Part shown: positions 38,299 to 50,574 of the stretch, one piece after another
Layout: each line of letters opens with the position of its first letter
Position numbering within the stretch: the first letter of the stretch is position 1
Assembly: GCA_963920765.1 (NCBI GenBank)
Contig: OY987243.1
Span: forward strand, 8,060,001-8,124,000
Source: Ulota crispa
Lineage: Eukaryota > Streptophyta > Bryopsida > Orthotrichales > Orthotrichaceae
Reading direction: 5' to 3'
Length of the DNA stretch: 64,000 nucleotides
Program-made: the position numbers and the translations under genes
Notes under the pieces: generated by a model
The model's input: only the letters and a program-made list of their open reading frames with translations
Database searches by the model: none
Told to the model about the DNA's origin: nothing

Positions 38299-38420
38299 AT
38301 ACTCACATTTGGTAATTTTCTTCCATGCTCCATCTTTTAAATACTCACATTCAATAATTTTCTTCCATGCTCTATCTTTTAAATATTCACATTCTATAAT
38401 ATTTTTCCATGCTCCATCAT
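38299..38420. repeat. Tandem repeat, 41-42 bp x 3
   Basis: Three units beginning AATACTCACATT (or AATATTCACATT) and containing TTCTTCCATGCTCCATC. The open frame across it (38264-38455) merely repeats because the unit is close to 42 bp. Confidence 0.85.
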
Positions 38421-38609
38421 TGCCAATCCTTCATTTATCCATTTTATCAACTTGATATCTCCAATATTAAAATTTTACCAACTTCATCTTCATGGACATT
38501 TTTTGTTTTATTTGGAATTCTAAAAGTTATTACATATATGTGTATTACTTATATGAATAAATTTTAGGCTTTGATTTTTTTGCAACAAACACAATAGATT
38601 TTTATTATC

Positions 38610-38713
38610 CACCTTAGATAGAATATTGCAATATAAATTTTAGATACCCATGTGCAATACACACCTTAAATAGAACATTGCAATATAAATTTTAGATACC
38701 CACGTGCAATAAC
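38610..38713. repeat. Tandem duplication, 52 bp x 2
   Basis: Two units carrying CAATATAAATTTTAGATACC and differing at a few bases. Confidence 0.85.
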
Positions 38714-40103
38714 ACGCATCAAATACATGAAGCAATTGCCTTGTCTATATAACCTGAAGCAAATGGTGTAACTTGACTTTCTAATTGATTATTTTTAGCT
38801 TTTTATATTAATACAAGTATTTTTTACCCATTGTATCCACATGGTGACTTTTATTAGAAATAATAGAAAAAAATAAATAAATAATAAATGTATGGTCACT
38901 TATACAAAATTTTATAATAATTGCATTAGGTACTTGTCATAAATTCATTTACCAACTAAATAAAGACCAATTATAGATTAAATTATTTTAAACACTATAA
39001 CTGCAATGTCATTTGCAAACAAAAGATTATTAGTATAAGTGAGTTGCAAAAATTTATTTTTTAATTTATTGTTTAATTGTAAGAAAATTTACAATATGAG
39101 AAAAACTACTATGTCTTCAGCTCAATGCAAATGATTTCTTAATTTGAACACGTTATAATCTACAATGCATAAGTGGTAGGGAGTTAGATCAACATATATT
39201 TTTAAATAATAACATGTTTCATAAAAATAAAATTTCAGTAGATTTTTTTTAAATGTCCCATTATTTTTCCTCTTTTGTATTGTTTATACAGTAATCTTAT
39301 TTTATTATTTGTAATCTATAGAGACTACTATCTAAAAATAAATAAATGCTAAATTTAACATGCAAGTATTAATTTATAAATTTGTTCTAATATCCATGGC
39401 ATTATTTAAGCATATGGGTGCTTTCATGTCAAAGACTTTAGATAATGTGAATCCACTTCTTCAAATGTGTACAATGTGATTATTCTTGGAATCCCCAAAA
39501 TCCTCTCCACCTCCACTATAATTTTCTGCTTAAATGTTTTGTGCAATTGAATGTATTTTAATAATATTTTGGTTTTACACTCTCTTTCTTTGTTACATTT
39601 TTGGCAAAAAAAGGTTTTTTTGCCACTCATTAGACCAATGCCAAGTTTATTCAATTTAGGAAGGAGATTAACAATGGTTTGACTATTAATGTGAAGACTT
39701 GATAAAGAATGTTCTTTTAACGTTTAAAATGTTTTTAGGGACATGTTTTTTACAATACAAACAATAATCATATTCAGCTAAATTTTTTTAAGAGGTGTGT
39801 CATTATTATTTGTGAGGATTAAGCAATTATTGTGAGATCTATTTCCATTTGCTAGTTCAATCTTCATCCTACCATAATACAAGGACAAAAATGACTTTTG
39901 TTAATACACACACTTTTATCAATAAAATATGATCACATAATTCATATTGATAAAATTTGAACATAAATTTTCTTACAATTACTTTTTTTATCAAAGTAAT
40001 GTTTTCATATTTTTGGTCTTTTCTTTGGAGACTTACACTGTTATGTATTTCTTGATTTTCTTCAGTAATAGTCAAGTGATTTAGAATTTTAACATTTGCA
40101 AGA

Positions 40104-40413
40104 AACACCATATTTTTTACAATGAGAGAATGGGAACCTCTCAAAATAAACATGTTAGAATTTGACCAAAATCACTACTTTCCATCCAAAATCACCAATT
40201 TCTATTAAATTGAGAGCTTTCAGCTTGAATTGAGCTGAATTGACACAAAACCTTTCAATTTTAGGTCAAATTTGAAAGGTTTTATGCCAATTCAGCTTAA
40301 TTCAAGCTAAATTGACCTAAAACCTTTTGTCAAGTTGACCTTTTTTATAAATTTTTTTGGGTATTTTAGCTCTCATTTCATTGGAAAACTCTCATTATAA
40401 CAAATATGATGTT
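40104..40413. mobile_element. MITE-B, ACCTAAA subtype
   Basis: Starts AACACCATATTTTTTACAAT and ends ACAAATATGATGTT. Flanks AAGA/AATA match at 3 of 4. Interior has TTGACCTAAAACCTTTTG and AATTGACACAAAACC blocks. Confidence 0.78.
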
Positions 40414-42326
40414 AATATAGAAACCATTTGAATTTAATTTAACTTAAATTTATAGATGACATCATATTTCACTTACATAAAATTTTAGCATGAACTAATT
40501 TTTTTATAATAAAACTTCTCCACAAAGATAACTACATAATTGTCTATGGATGTAGACAAGAATTTACAATCTAAGAAATTGGTAAAATCTATGGTTAAGT
40601 TCAAACACATGGAGGTAAGAAATTAAGGGTTCCTATAGTAATTCTAGGTTATTCTAAATAGCCCCAATGGAATGCACGATAGAACATAAAAGAGAATCTA
40701 AATTTCCAACCCACATCAATTGATAATTTAATCTCTATTATAATTAAGAGTAAGGTAAGAAACTTATCAAGCAATTGTCTTTTATCTTTTTTTAGTTTAG
40801 CTTTTCCAATTGTCTACAATTGGGCTTCTTCACTCCATTGCTTTATTTTATTCACCAACTTTAATTCTATAGTCCTCACATTTAACTAGTTCTTCCTTCT
40901 CTATTAACACTTAATTGATTATTCATAAATCCTCTCTAGAATTCTATAGATATTCAACTCTTGGCATCTGGCCACCCATAACAATTTTATCACTCTCTAA
41001 TTGCTTCAAATTTATTCAATGGACTTAATTAAATTTCTTTCATTCACTTGATCTACTCTATAGCATCACAACATCATCTATAGATATAAAATCTATATGT
41101 GTTAACACTTTTTTGATTTTCCCTATCAATAAATCACAACCATATTCTACTCAAATATTCTAACTCAATTATCTATTGTACCCAACCAAATTCCATGGCC
41201 TTCATTCAAATCCCTACAGATTATCCACATTTGCTCTCTTGATTGAACTATAGACTCTACACTCAAGATTATAAACCATATCAACTCTTCTTTCAGTACT
41301 ATTGAAATCCCTCTTAATAAATTCTATTGTGGTACTCACATGGTCTCATGTACTATAGATTAAACACTAAATTAATTATAGTAAATACATTGGCCTTCAT
41401 GGTCATTCCTATTAATCCCAATAGATTACTTGTACACATTTTGTTTATTCAAACTATTGATTTTCTCTCTTCCCTCTAATCTAGACTCTATCAATTTAAT
41501 TTCAACTTGTAGATACTCACAAAATCTCAATAACCATAGATTGAACATTCACATCAAATCTCCAATAGATTCACACATACACATTAACAATAGAAAACTT
41601 TAACACGCACTACAATTACAAAAAGATATCTTATATTCATTTGCTTCTCATGTACAAAAATCTATAGCTCTCTACCACCAATCCTCACCTTGCACAAGCT
41701 CTCCTCCATTGCCCACTATGCCTCTCACTCACAATTGTTTTCTCTTGTCTCTCTCCTCCAATTGGTTAGATATTTACCCACTACTTCCCGCTAAAGATAC
41801 CAGTACTCTATAGATATACTAATTAGCCTTCACATAAACAAAACCTAGCCTTTGCCTTATAAAACCCAATAATGCTAAAGAAATTTTAAAAGTTAACAAG
41901 TTTTTAGCATTTATCATTTCCTCACTATAGATTATATGACTACAATAGCATGATATCCATATAGTAAGATGATTGCCTTCACATTTGCATTCTATTTCTA
42001 TACAAACTTGTAATTTTAAGAGTTTTTCACACTAAAACGTAAATATGGACCTTCATTCTAAAAATTAGAGCTTACACTAATGCTACAAAATTGAACAAGT
42101 GAAGACTGCTCAACTTGCTGAATGCTACGTCTCTAACCTTAAAGAGCTCAATTTAAAACTTTTGCTTGATCATTGTCAAGTTCTTATTTCATGAATTCTA
42201 TATAACATTTTCATGCTATGTACAAACTCTTGTGATTCTTGTGGCCAAGAGGAAGTAAGAACTGCCTTGAGAATGAAGAAAAGTAGCGCCTAAAGAGCAA
42301 TGTTGAGAAAAAAGAGAGGAAGTAAG

Positions 42327-42712
42327 CATGGTTGTTACATTGGACCGCCCGTTCGTATGCTTGCCCATATGCCCAAAGTGTTAAATGCCCAATTGAGCTC
42401 ACGATATGTCCAATGTAGTCAATACATAGTTGGTTTCAAAAAATGACAAAAAAGGACAATTTTTTTATACTTTGGACATGCTGGACTAAGTATTGGTGAT
42501 ACTCATTGTTGCCAACATGAAGTCAAAATGTAGATTTAAGTCATATCACATAGTAAAATAAAAAATAACAATTTGATTCTTCCCTTTTCTAGGTTAAATT
42601 TCCTAAAAATGCCCTAAAACCCAAAAAAACAAACACATACATTTGTGTCGTTTGTTTTGTGCATCTATTTGTGCTATCCAACAGCCAAATCTTGTTCAAA
42701 GCAACAATCATG
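42327..42712. mobile_element. MITE-E copy 4, perfect 8-bp TSD
   Basis: Starts CATGGTTGTTACATTGGACC and ends AAAGCAACAATCATG. GAAGTAAG is duplicated exactly at 42319-42326 and 42713-42720. Confidence 0.93.
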
Positions 42713-43005
42713 GAAGTAAGGGCAACGTTAAGAAAGAGAGAAAGCACTATTGAGAGGAAGAAAGAGCAGCATTGAGAGGGAGGGAGGAAGGGATAGAAAG
42801 TCACAAGAAATGACATCAATTCCAAGGCAGCACATACTAAGTAATGATGATTCATCAAAGGTGACAACTCATCCAATGACAATGTATTCAAGTGGTGTTA
42901 CTTAGCCCTAACTCTGTGGCAATGCTTCAATCTACTAGTATGTTTAGAAGGCTCAATGACAATCCATCTAATAGCTTCCTATTTTTTGTGTATTTTTTTT
43001 CTTAA

Positions 43006-44876
43006 CCCCTAAAGGACCAAGGGTGTTTTTTGAGAAAAAATCTTAGAAATTGCCAACTTTTAGTGCATTGTTCAAAATCAAAATTATGAACCTTTTTTCT
43101 CAATTTCAACCCTAAAAAAGTGTGCAAAATAGATAAAATAATATGTACAAAAAAATTTAGCCCATTTGACCACGTGGGTTGTAAGATTATATTGTTTGAA
43201 GTGAGAAGAACTACTTTTTATTATTCCTACAAAACAAGGTCAGCAGACTTTGACCCTTCCTAGAGTAAAATTTTTGCTCTACACAAATTTGAGCTTTTTG
43301 ACCATTCACAAGTATATGATGTTAGGTTCACTCAAAAAAAAAAAGATGCAAAAGTACAATTTAACTTGTTCTAAATCATCCTCCAATGCAAAGAGGTTAA
43401 GCAAATTGGCAATACATTAGTCATTCTTTCATGATTTCTTGTGCAATGAGGAAGTCTTTTCTTTGAAATCTAAACAGTGAAAAATTGGAGATAAACATTT
43501 GAAACATATGAAAAAAAGTTTCAAGAGTTTTGGATTTATAGATTGAAAGACGATAGGGCCTAAAGTTAGAGAACTATTTTCTTCTTGAAACTGCCTGAAC
43601 ATAGTTAACCCTGTAAAGACCACACACATTTTCCCAAAATCCACTAGAAACCAAGGCAATAAAATTAGATGTGCATTTGGATCAAATATGGACCCAATTT
43701 GAATAATCCAACTGTACAAATGTGAAGGACACCTTGTTTGTTGCAATATATCAAAATTTCAGCTAGATCTACCATTGGAGGTGAAATATTATAATGATTG
43801 AGTGAGCCGTATATGGAAAATCTTTAGTTTTTCATGCTTGTGTGGTTTTGAATGTTAACGCTTCATGCAAGCTTTGGTTGAGAAGAGCCTTACATTTCTA
43901 GAAAGCAAGGTTTCCCACCTTTCCAACAAGACTAGTTTCACACAAAATAGACAAAAATAGCAATCACAAGGTGTAGCTAAGTGGACAAAAAAGGTCAAAA
44001 ATCCCATTTTTTTGCTACCCTAAAACAAATCTACAAGAAATTTAATAATTGTTATGGAAAATCCGATTGGTGAAAGCAATCAAGAATTGGCCTTAAATGT
44101 AGAATGATTTTAAAATAAATATAAATTGATAGCATCATTTCAATGGATTCTCAAATAGTACAATTGTACTATTACCATATAGAGAAACAATACAAGCGCA
44201 TTCCTTGAGCAATTTGAAGTTTTTTAAGATTGTACAATTGAAATGTGGAATTCTACTTGGGTGTTTGATGTATTGTGTTATTGCTTTGATCCATCTTTGA
44301 CCAAATATGGATACGTATTTTGAGGCCATGATGTATAAACACCATTATTTATCAACTCACATATCCAACTCCGTTGTTGTTTCTTGGGTTGGATGCAAAA
44401 TTCTTGTGATCACAAGCGTTCTTCAAGATCATTTTCCATATTGTTGAGTGATTTTATTGTATAGGCCAAAAACTACTCTCCTGAACCAAAACATGGTTTG
44501 GTCACAATGGTCTCTAAAGGGTTAACAAAGTTTGACTCCCTTCAAAATTTGATGTGAGAGCTCAAATTTTTTTTTTTTTTTTGACAATTGTACATCATGT
44601 TTTTTTAGTAACATACTTACCAAATTTCAAAAGTTGATGAGAGTTTTAGCATAAGATTCTCCAAAAATGCCCAAACTGCCCAAATTGCCCAATTTTCTTT
44701 TGGGCAACATAACTTTTGAACCAGGCACCCAATTGGGGAAAAAATTACATTTCCACTTAGGGATACTTATTTGCACCTTGTGTAACAATTTTGAGAAAAT
44801 CAAACAAAAATTGACTCCATATGACCCTACCCGTGTTCTCAAGTGGCTGTTGAACAACCACTTGGTCCTTTAAGGG
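43006..44876. mobile_element. FB-C copy 2, TTAA-flanked, with nested relative
   Basis: TTAA at 43002-43005 and 44877-44880; ends CCCCTAAAGGACCAAG and CTTGGTCCTTTAAGGG. 1,871 bp, of which about 913 bp is an inner TTAA element. No coding frame of note. Confidence 0.85.
43609..44521. mobile_element. TTAA element nested in FB-C copy 2
   Basis: Ends CCCTGTAAAGACC and GGTCTCTAAAGGG, with TTAA at 43605-43608 and 44522-44525. The ends resemble but differ from those of the host element, so it is a related family landing in its own kind. Confidence 0.75.
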
Positions 44877-44880
44877 TTAA

Positions 44881-45914
44881 GTTAAATGGTTGTACTATAA
44901 GGAAATATGATCAAATCTACAAGACATTTGACAAAATTTGTGACTTAACCTACAATATACTGTAGGTTAGGTTACAATTTTTGTCAACCATTTTGTAGAT
45001 TTGACCATGGTTTCCTTGTAGTGAATTGGCATTTTTTAATTTTATTCTTCTTTGAATCAAGCTTGATTCTTTCTTAAGTTAGTTTAACTTCTTCCTTGAG
45101 TCAAATGATTAGCCTTTTTGAAGGTTTTTTTATATATAATTCTTCCCTAATTTGGTGGTTGGCTTCATTTTTTGAATTCTTCCTTGAATCAGGTGGTTGG
45201 CCTTTTTCAAGGGATAGTAGGGCCATAGCTCATAAACCATACCCACTTCCAATTTCTTTGGCTTGTATTCTCACTTTGTCTTAGATCTATGCTTTTCACC
45301 ATCAATTGATCAGTGATCACCCAAAGTTGTAACGTTTGTAATTTAAAAAGATTATTCAAGTAATTCAAATGAAAATTATATTGTGAGAAAATTACACCTT
45401 GTAGAACTTTTTCAGCTCTACTGCCAAACCATGTCTATACATTTGTATTGCCTAGTAAGTAAACATTTGTTTGTTAAAATCCGCCATTGAGCGTTTACAT
45501 AGGAGCCTTTGGCAACACCTATTGTGGTGGTTGGTTTATAAAAGGTAAGCTTTTCAAAAGCCAATATTATAATTTATCAAAATAGACGAACAAGAATCTA
45601 CTTGATTTCTTAAACAGCATTTTTGACATTGTGTTGTGTTTGTTGAGTATGACATCTATTATTATATTATATATAATTAATTCAAATTTGAAACATGTGC
45701 TGTAGATTTTCTAAAAACTGTAGCTTTTGTGATATTTGGCATTTTGGTGTTTTTTCTATTTTGGAATTTTAACATCTATTGATTCTTTAACCCCTAAAAG
45801 CCCATGCCCTACAAGGAATAAATTAGATTTTGGGCAAGCTTATTTTATTGGGATTTTTGATCAAATCTTTTGAATATTTATTTTAGAATAGAGTTTTGCA
45901 AAGGCTATGTGGAG
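44881..45914. other. Gene-less stretch with a lone FB-C end
   Basis: A palindrome near 44890-45025 pairs ATTTGACAAAATTGTGACTTAACC-like sequence with its complement around TATACTGTAGG. At 45789 a TTAACCCCTAAAAGCCC end points right without a visible partner. Nothing else supported. Confidence 0.45.
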
Positions 45915-46284
45915 CACGGTTGTTACTTTGGGCAAGTTTTGGCTGTTTGATAGCACAAGTGGATGGACAAAAAAGACAGCACAAATGGACGCATCTACCT
46001 TCTTGTGTTTTTTAGGCTATTTTTAGGGTTTTTGACCTAACAATGGTAGAATCAAATTATCACTTTTCATTTTTAAGATGTGATATGGTTTTGAATCCAC
46101 ATTTTGACTTCATGTTGGCAACAATGAGTGTCACTAGCATTCACAAAGTAAGTTTTTTTTTATCAATTTGTACAATTTTTAAAGTCAACTATGAGTTGAC
46201 TTCATCAGATAGATCATGACCTCAATTGGGCACTTCAGGCATACAAGCGGGTAGGTGGACGGGTGGCCCAATGTGACAACCATG
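45915..46284 (-). mobile_element. MITE-E copy 5
   Basis: Ends CACGGTTGTTACTTTGGGC and GTGACAACCATG. Flanks ATGTGGAG and ATGTGGGG match at 7 of 8. The interior runs opposite to copies 1, 2, 4 and 6. Confidence 0.9.
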
Positions 46285-46775
46285 ATGTGGGGGTATAACT
46301 CTTATTGAAATTGGACTTACAAATAAAAATTATTGGTTTTTATGGGGTTATTTTGTTCAAGGGTAGTTTGGGATTTCCATTGACTTCTCCCAAGAGCAAA
46401 CAATGAAGGCATGGCCCTTCATTGGAGTACATCTAAAAAGCAATATTGTACTAGAAAAATACATGATTATTTGTGATATATTTAGTAACATTTAAAATGC
46501 AATAGCTACTAGAGATTTGGTTTTTTTTTTCAAGTTTTTCTTGTGGTTTTCAATAAAAGTAAGGTCTCTCAACCTACAATTTAAATTTCTACAATTTAAA
46601 ATTAGCCCTTAGAATTTTGGTTTGTAAAAGCCAAAAATTGTTAAAACAATACAAGGTATTTTTTGTATTTGGAACAAATCCACACCTTTCTTCAATTTCT
46701 TCACTTTCTTATATTTGGGAATTGGGATCAACAAAGAAGTTGGAATATATATCAATGCAATTCTACACAAATAAG

Positions 46776-47141
46776 TATGGTTGTTACATTGGGCCGCTTG
46801 TCTACATGCATGCATGTATGCCCAAAGTGCTTGATTGAGGTCATGATCCGCTTGATAAAGTCTAACTCATAGTTGGCTTTAAAAAATGGTACAAAATGAT
46901 AAAAGAAATCCTTCATACATTTTAGTGACACTCATTGTTGCCAACATAAAGTCAAAACGTGAATTCAAAGCCATATCATGTAATAAAAATGAAAAATGAA
47001 AAATCAATCTATCCATTTTTTGGTCAAAACCCCTAAAAATGCCCTAAAAACACAAGAGGGCAGACACATCCGTTTGTGCTCTTTTTTGTGCTTTTGCATG
47101 TGCTATCTAATAGCCAAAACTTGCCAGAAGTAACAATCATG
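46776..47141 (+). mobile_element. MITE-E copy 6
   Basis: Starts TATGGTTGTTACATTGGGC and ends AGAAGTAACAATCATG. Flanks CAAATAAG and CAAGGAAG match at 6 of 8. Confidence 0.88.
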
Positions 47142-47178
47142 CAAGGAAGTTAGGAAGGTAGAAGATTTTACCACTTCA

Positions 47179-47400
47179 AAAAGTGGGAAACCTAGTGGAC
47201 TTTCCCTCTTGGTAATTATTTCTATGTGGGAAAATGGTGGTAAAGTAGGTCAAAGTGGAAACCTAGAAGACTTTCCCTTGAGGAAATAATTACCATGTGG
47301 GAAATTATGGTGGTAAAGTGGATCAAGGTGGAAAACCTAGGGGACTTGCCCTCATGATAATTATTTCTATGTGGGAAAATAGTGGTAAAGAAGAGTGGGA
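47179..47400. repeat. Tandem repeat, about 70-77 bp x 3
   Basis: Three degenerate units, each with a GTGGAAAACCTAG-GGACTT segment followed by TAATTATTTCTATGTGGG. Open frames on both strands here follow the repeat. Confidence 0.75.
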
Positions 47401-47610
47401 GGTTTGTTGGTTGTCCCATATTGATTGGCGCTCGGGTCGGGGTGAATTACTTTGGGTACAAAAAGGACCAAATGAGAGCTCAAAGAAATACATGACCTCA
47501 TTTCTTTCTAAGTGACAAATCTACACTAGGAGCAATAATTACACATGTTCATTAGATTGGGAAAAACACTTTCCCAAAATGTATTTTGGAGATACCAAAT
47601 TTAAACCAAA

Positions 47611-47858
47611 AACACCATATTCATTGAATTGGGAAGAAAAGTACATTTTGAGACTTTGAGGTGATTACCTCAAACCGAGCTTGTAGTGTTTTTTTGGTAC
47701 ATGTGCCCTCACTTGAGAGGAGGAATTTGCAAGGGAAAAAATCTTAGTGGCTTAAATTGAATCTAATACCTTCGAATCTAGTTTAAAGTAACTTTTTGGG
47801 TTTAAGGTGGAGTACAAAATAGTACCTTTGTTTTTCCCAATTTAACAAATATGGTGTT
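47611..47858. mobile_element. MITE-B next to a MITE-B fragment
   Basis: Starts AACACCATATTCATTGAATT and ends AATTTAACAAATATGGTGTT. A fragment at about 47547-47595 (TTCATTAGATTGGGAAAAAC) is part of another copy. Flanks do not match, as expected for an insertion beside or into an older copy. Confidence 0.85.
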
Positions 47859-47952
47859 TAGAATACGTTACAGTTGTACCTACTATTGTAATATAGTGCC
47901 TGTTTCTTGGACTAGTGCAAGTTGGTGTCGTTAGTGCTGGGTGTAGATCCCA

Positions 47953-48684
47953 GGGTGGCAACTGGCAACTCTTGTATAATGTGAAGGGGGGACAGTTCTA
48001 AGAAGGGTAAAAAGAGCTGTATACTTCAAATTTAAGAAATTACTATAACCTCAAAAGAGCTTATAATAAATCTTTTATAGGTAATAATGAAGTTTTAACA
48101 CTAGGATTCTTAGAATTATTTTTAAAAGACTATTTAAGAAATAATAAATTTTAATCCTTTCAAAAATGAGCTGAGGGGTCTATGTGGTGCTACTTGTTTG
48201 AGAAATTCTTTGTACTGTAAGTTTTTGAAATGACTTTTGAGAACTCAAATTTTTTATGATTAGTATAAAAATGATACCATTTGAATCCACTCAATGTCTT
48301 CTTTCTTACTAACATGTTCCTGTAACCTACTTAATAAAAAAATTTATTCCCTTCTTGTACATTAGAAGGGTTAAGAAAACCCCTGAATATCATATTTGTT
48401 AAATTGGGAAATTTGTTTAAATTTGGGACCTTTGCAAGTTTAAGGTGATTACCTTAAACCAAGCTTTAGGTTTAAGCAACGTTTTTTTTGGTACACGTGT
48501 CCTCACCTGAGAGGAGGAATTTGCGAGGGAAAAAATCATAGTGGCTTGAACTAAATCTAGTACCTTCAAATCTGATTTATGGTAACTTTTTGGGTTTAAG
48601 GTGAAGTTCAATTTGGAACCGCGTTTTCCCAATTTAACGAATATGGCGTTCCTGTCTTTGGATTGTGAGTTGCCACCCCGGGAG
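47953..48684. mobile_element. K element copy 2, split by MITE-B
   Basis: Ends CCAGGGTGGCAACTGG and GAGTTGCCACCCCGGG. The interior matches copy 1 (AGAGCTGTATACTTCAAATT, AGGTAATAATGAAGTTTTA). It is interrupted at 48386-48650. Confidence 0.8.
48386..48650. mobile_element. MITE-B, TSD CCTG, nested in K
   Basis: Starts AATATCATATTTGTTAAATT and ends AATTTAACGAATATGGCGTT. CCTG is duplicated exactly (48382-48385 and 48651-48654). K copy 1 shows the uninterrupted AAACCCCTGTGTTTG, confirming the insertion point. Confidence 0.93.
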
Positions 48685-49337
48685 TGCAGACGCGCAGTAA
48701 TTGAAATGACTTCTACAGAAATCCCGGAATGCGGGTGTTGTACCAATTTATTGAATATGGAGTTCATGAGATACAAGTAGTATTGTAGGGAATGCCATGC
48801 TTTGGCAATAAGCAAATTATGCATATAAAGTTTGCCGGTAAAAAGAATGACTGTTCCCAGCAAAGGGTGGTGCCGCTATGCCTCTTCATTGCAGCGTCCT
48901 GGAGGTAGGCGCGAGCTGATCTGGACTACTAGTCACTGTTACCCACGCCGGTGGAGTGACTGGATGGATCTGTCTGCATGTACTCTAGTGAATCACCGAA
49001 ATACAAAAACCACTTTAGATTGGAAAAATTGATTCCCTAGAGCCGCAAAGTAGGTTCAAGCAATGTTCTTCTCGGACTCGTCTACCATTGCAGTAAAGGA
49101 GGTTACAACTAAAAATCTGCCTTGCTTATTTGATGTATCACCAATTCACCGTGCATGTTGAATCACAACCACTTGATGACGAAAAGAAAAAAAATTCAGT
49201 TTTTCATGATTCTGTAACGAGTACGAGAGGACTACTCCAGGATATGCCTCTACTTATGTTAGAAAGCAACAACGGAGCCACAGACTTCTAATCAAATATG
49301 CAATGTCCTTACCAATTCTGAACTTCAGCACCGTCAA

Positions 49338-49772
49338 TTGACAGGCTGGCTTGGAGCCTGCCTGCCTGCCATACAAGCTTGCGCTGAATCTACTCGAGCG
49401 GTCCTGAAGGTCTGGCAGGTTTGCGGGCTTTCAAGATATATGGTAGAGCCTAATTTAAACACGTTCCCCTCACATGTCTCTTTTCATCTTACCACCTGGG
49501 GTCCCAACATCATCACAATGACACAGATTGAATGTGACCGTGACAAGTGTGCTCCATTCTATGATAGTGTACCAAGTGAACCGGATTTTGTCGAACTTCG
49601 TCTCAGAGACATTTGTGCAGGATTTAGAGGGTCGCTGAAGTTTTCATACATTCACACTGTGAATGTTTTGTACAGTCAATCATCTGAAATAACTTTCAGT
49701 CTTACACCACGCACGTTGAATGCAGTCTGTAAAACCAACCGAAAGCTACGCCCCCGGAGCGGCCGGTTCTGA
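49338..49772 (+). CDS. Unrecognised ORF, 144 codons, doubtful
   Basis: The longest plain frame between the MITE arrays around 49 kb. No domain is recognised. It has seven Cys including IECDRDKC and no low-complexity bias. Base composition is more balanced than its surroundings, which is the main reason to keep it. The first third, before residue about 48, looks less protein-like. It could be an exon, an eroded gene or chance. Confidence 0.22.
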   Translation: MTGWLGACLPAIQACAESTRAVLKVWQVCGLSRYMVEPNLNTFPSHVSFHLTTWGPNIITMTQIECDRDKCAPFYDSVPSEPDFVELRLRDICAGFRGSLKFSYIHTVNVLYSQSSEITFSLTPRTLNAVCKTNRKLRPRSGRF

Positions 49773-49957
49773 TGCATATGCTACTTGTACTAGCTGTGGT
49801 GCTGAAAGTCTTTTAGCCCCGCTTTCAACGTGGGAGTTTGCAGAATATGGTATTACAGGTGGCCATAAAGTGAGCGCCTCATTGACGCACTGACGTCATG
49901 GCGTGACATGGCTGATCTGTACTTTTTAACTCATTGCAATGGGGTAATATAACTGCT

Positions 49958-50219
49958 AACACCATATTAGGTAAATTGCAAAAAACTGAGAGACCATTTT
50001 GTACTCCAGCTTAATCTTACATACAATAAATGTAGACATAGACATAGCTATAGCTCAAAGTTGTAATTTTTTGAATTTTTGAAGGTACCAACTCAGGCTT
50101 CATTATTGTACAAGAAAGTGCACACTTGTTTTTTCGTAAAGTGCTAAATTATACAAAATGACAAAAATAGTGAAATTCTTAGAATGTATTGTTTTTCCCA
50201 ATTTACCTAATATGGTGTT
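49958..50219. mobile_element. MITE-B, TSD TGCT
   Basis: Starts AACACCATATTAGGTAAATT and ends CAATTTACCTAATATGGTGTT. TGCT is duplicated exactly (49954-49957 and 50220-50223). The interior has diverged from the common core. Confidence 0.88.
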
Positions 50220-50249
50220 TGCTGCTACCAAATCATATAGTAAAACAAA

Positions 50250-50574
50250 GAAAAATTTCATGGATATCCCTAAAGTTTGCCATATTTTCATAGATGCCTT
50301 GCTTTTTCAGAAATATCACAAATACCCTTGGACCCAAAAACTTAGGCGTTTGTTTTGTTATGCATGCCACTTGCCCACTTCCCTTCTTTTGTTGTGCACA
50401 CTCATAACAAGAAAGAAGTAGTGTGCGAACAGAGAAAGAAGGAATGACATGCATAACTAAACAAAAGCCCAAATTTTTTGGTTCAAGGGTATTTCAATTT
50501 TTGTGATATTTCTGTAGAAGCGAAGGTATCTATGAAAATATTACAAACTTCAGGGGTATCCATGAAATTTTCCC
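50250..50574. mobile_element. MITE-A copy 4
   Basis: Left GAAAAATTTCATGGATATCC, right GGGGTATCCATGAAATTTTCCC in part. TAAAACAAA lies on both sides (9 bp), pointing to a Mutator-like target duplication. Starts 30 bp after a MITE-B. Confidence 0.85.

Larger units (their letters stand above)
36300..42100. other. AT-rich block with strand-asymmetric G-poor segments
   Basis: About 5.8 kb with no gene. Sub-blocks around 36.9-38.5 kb and 40.8-42.0 kb are strikingly poor in G on the plus strand: two sampled 60-bp lines held 2 G to 15 C and 3 G to 16 C. 38.8-40.7 kb looks balanced. It contains small tandem repeats and one MITE-B. Origin unknown. Confidence 0.6.

Noticed and set aside
38264-38455. ORF with repeated KYSHSIIFFHAPS
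   Set aside because: Produced by a 41-42-bp tandem repeat in AT-rich DNA.
48417-48863. 148-codon minus frame
   Set aside because: Its C-terminal half is MITE-B sequence and similar frames appear in other MITE-B copies by shared ancestry, not coding.
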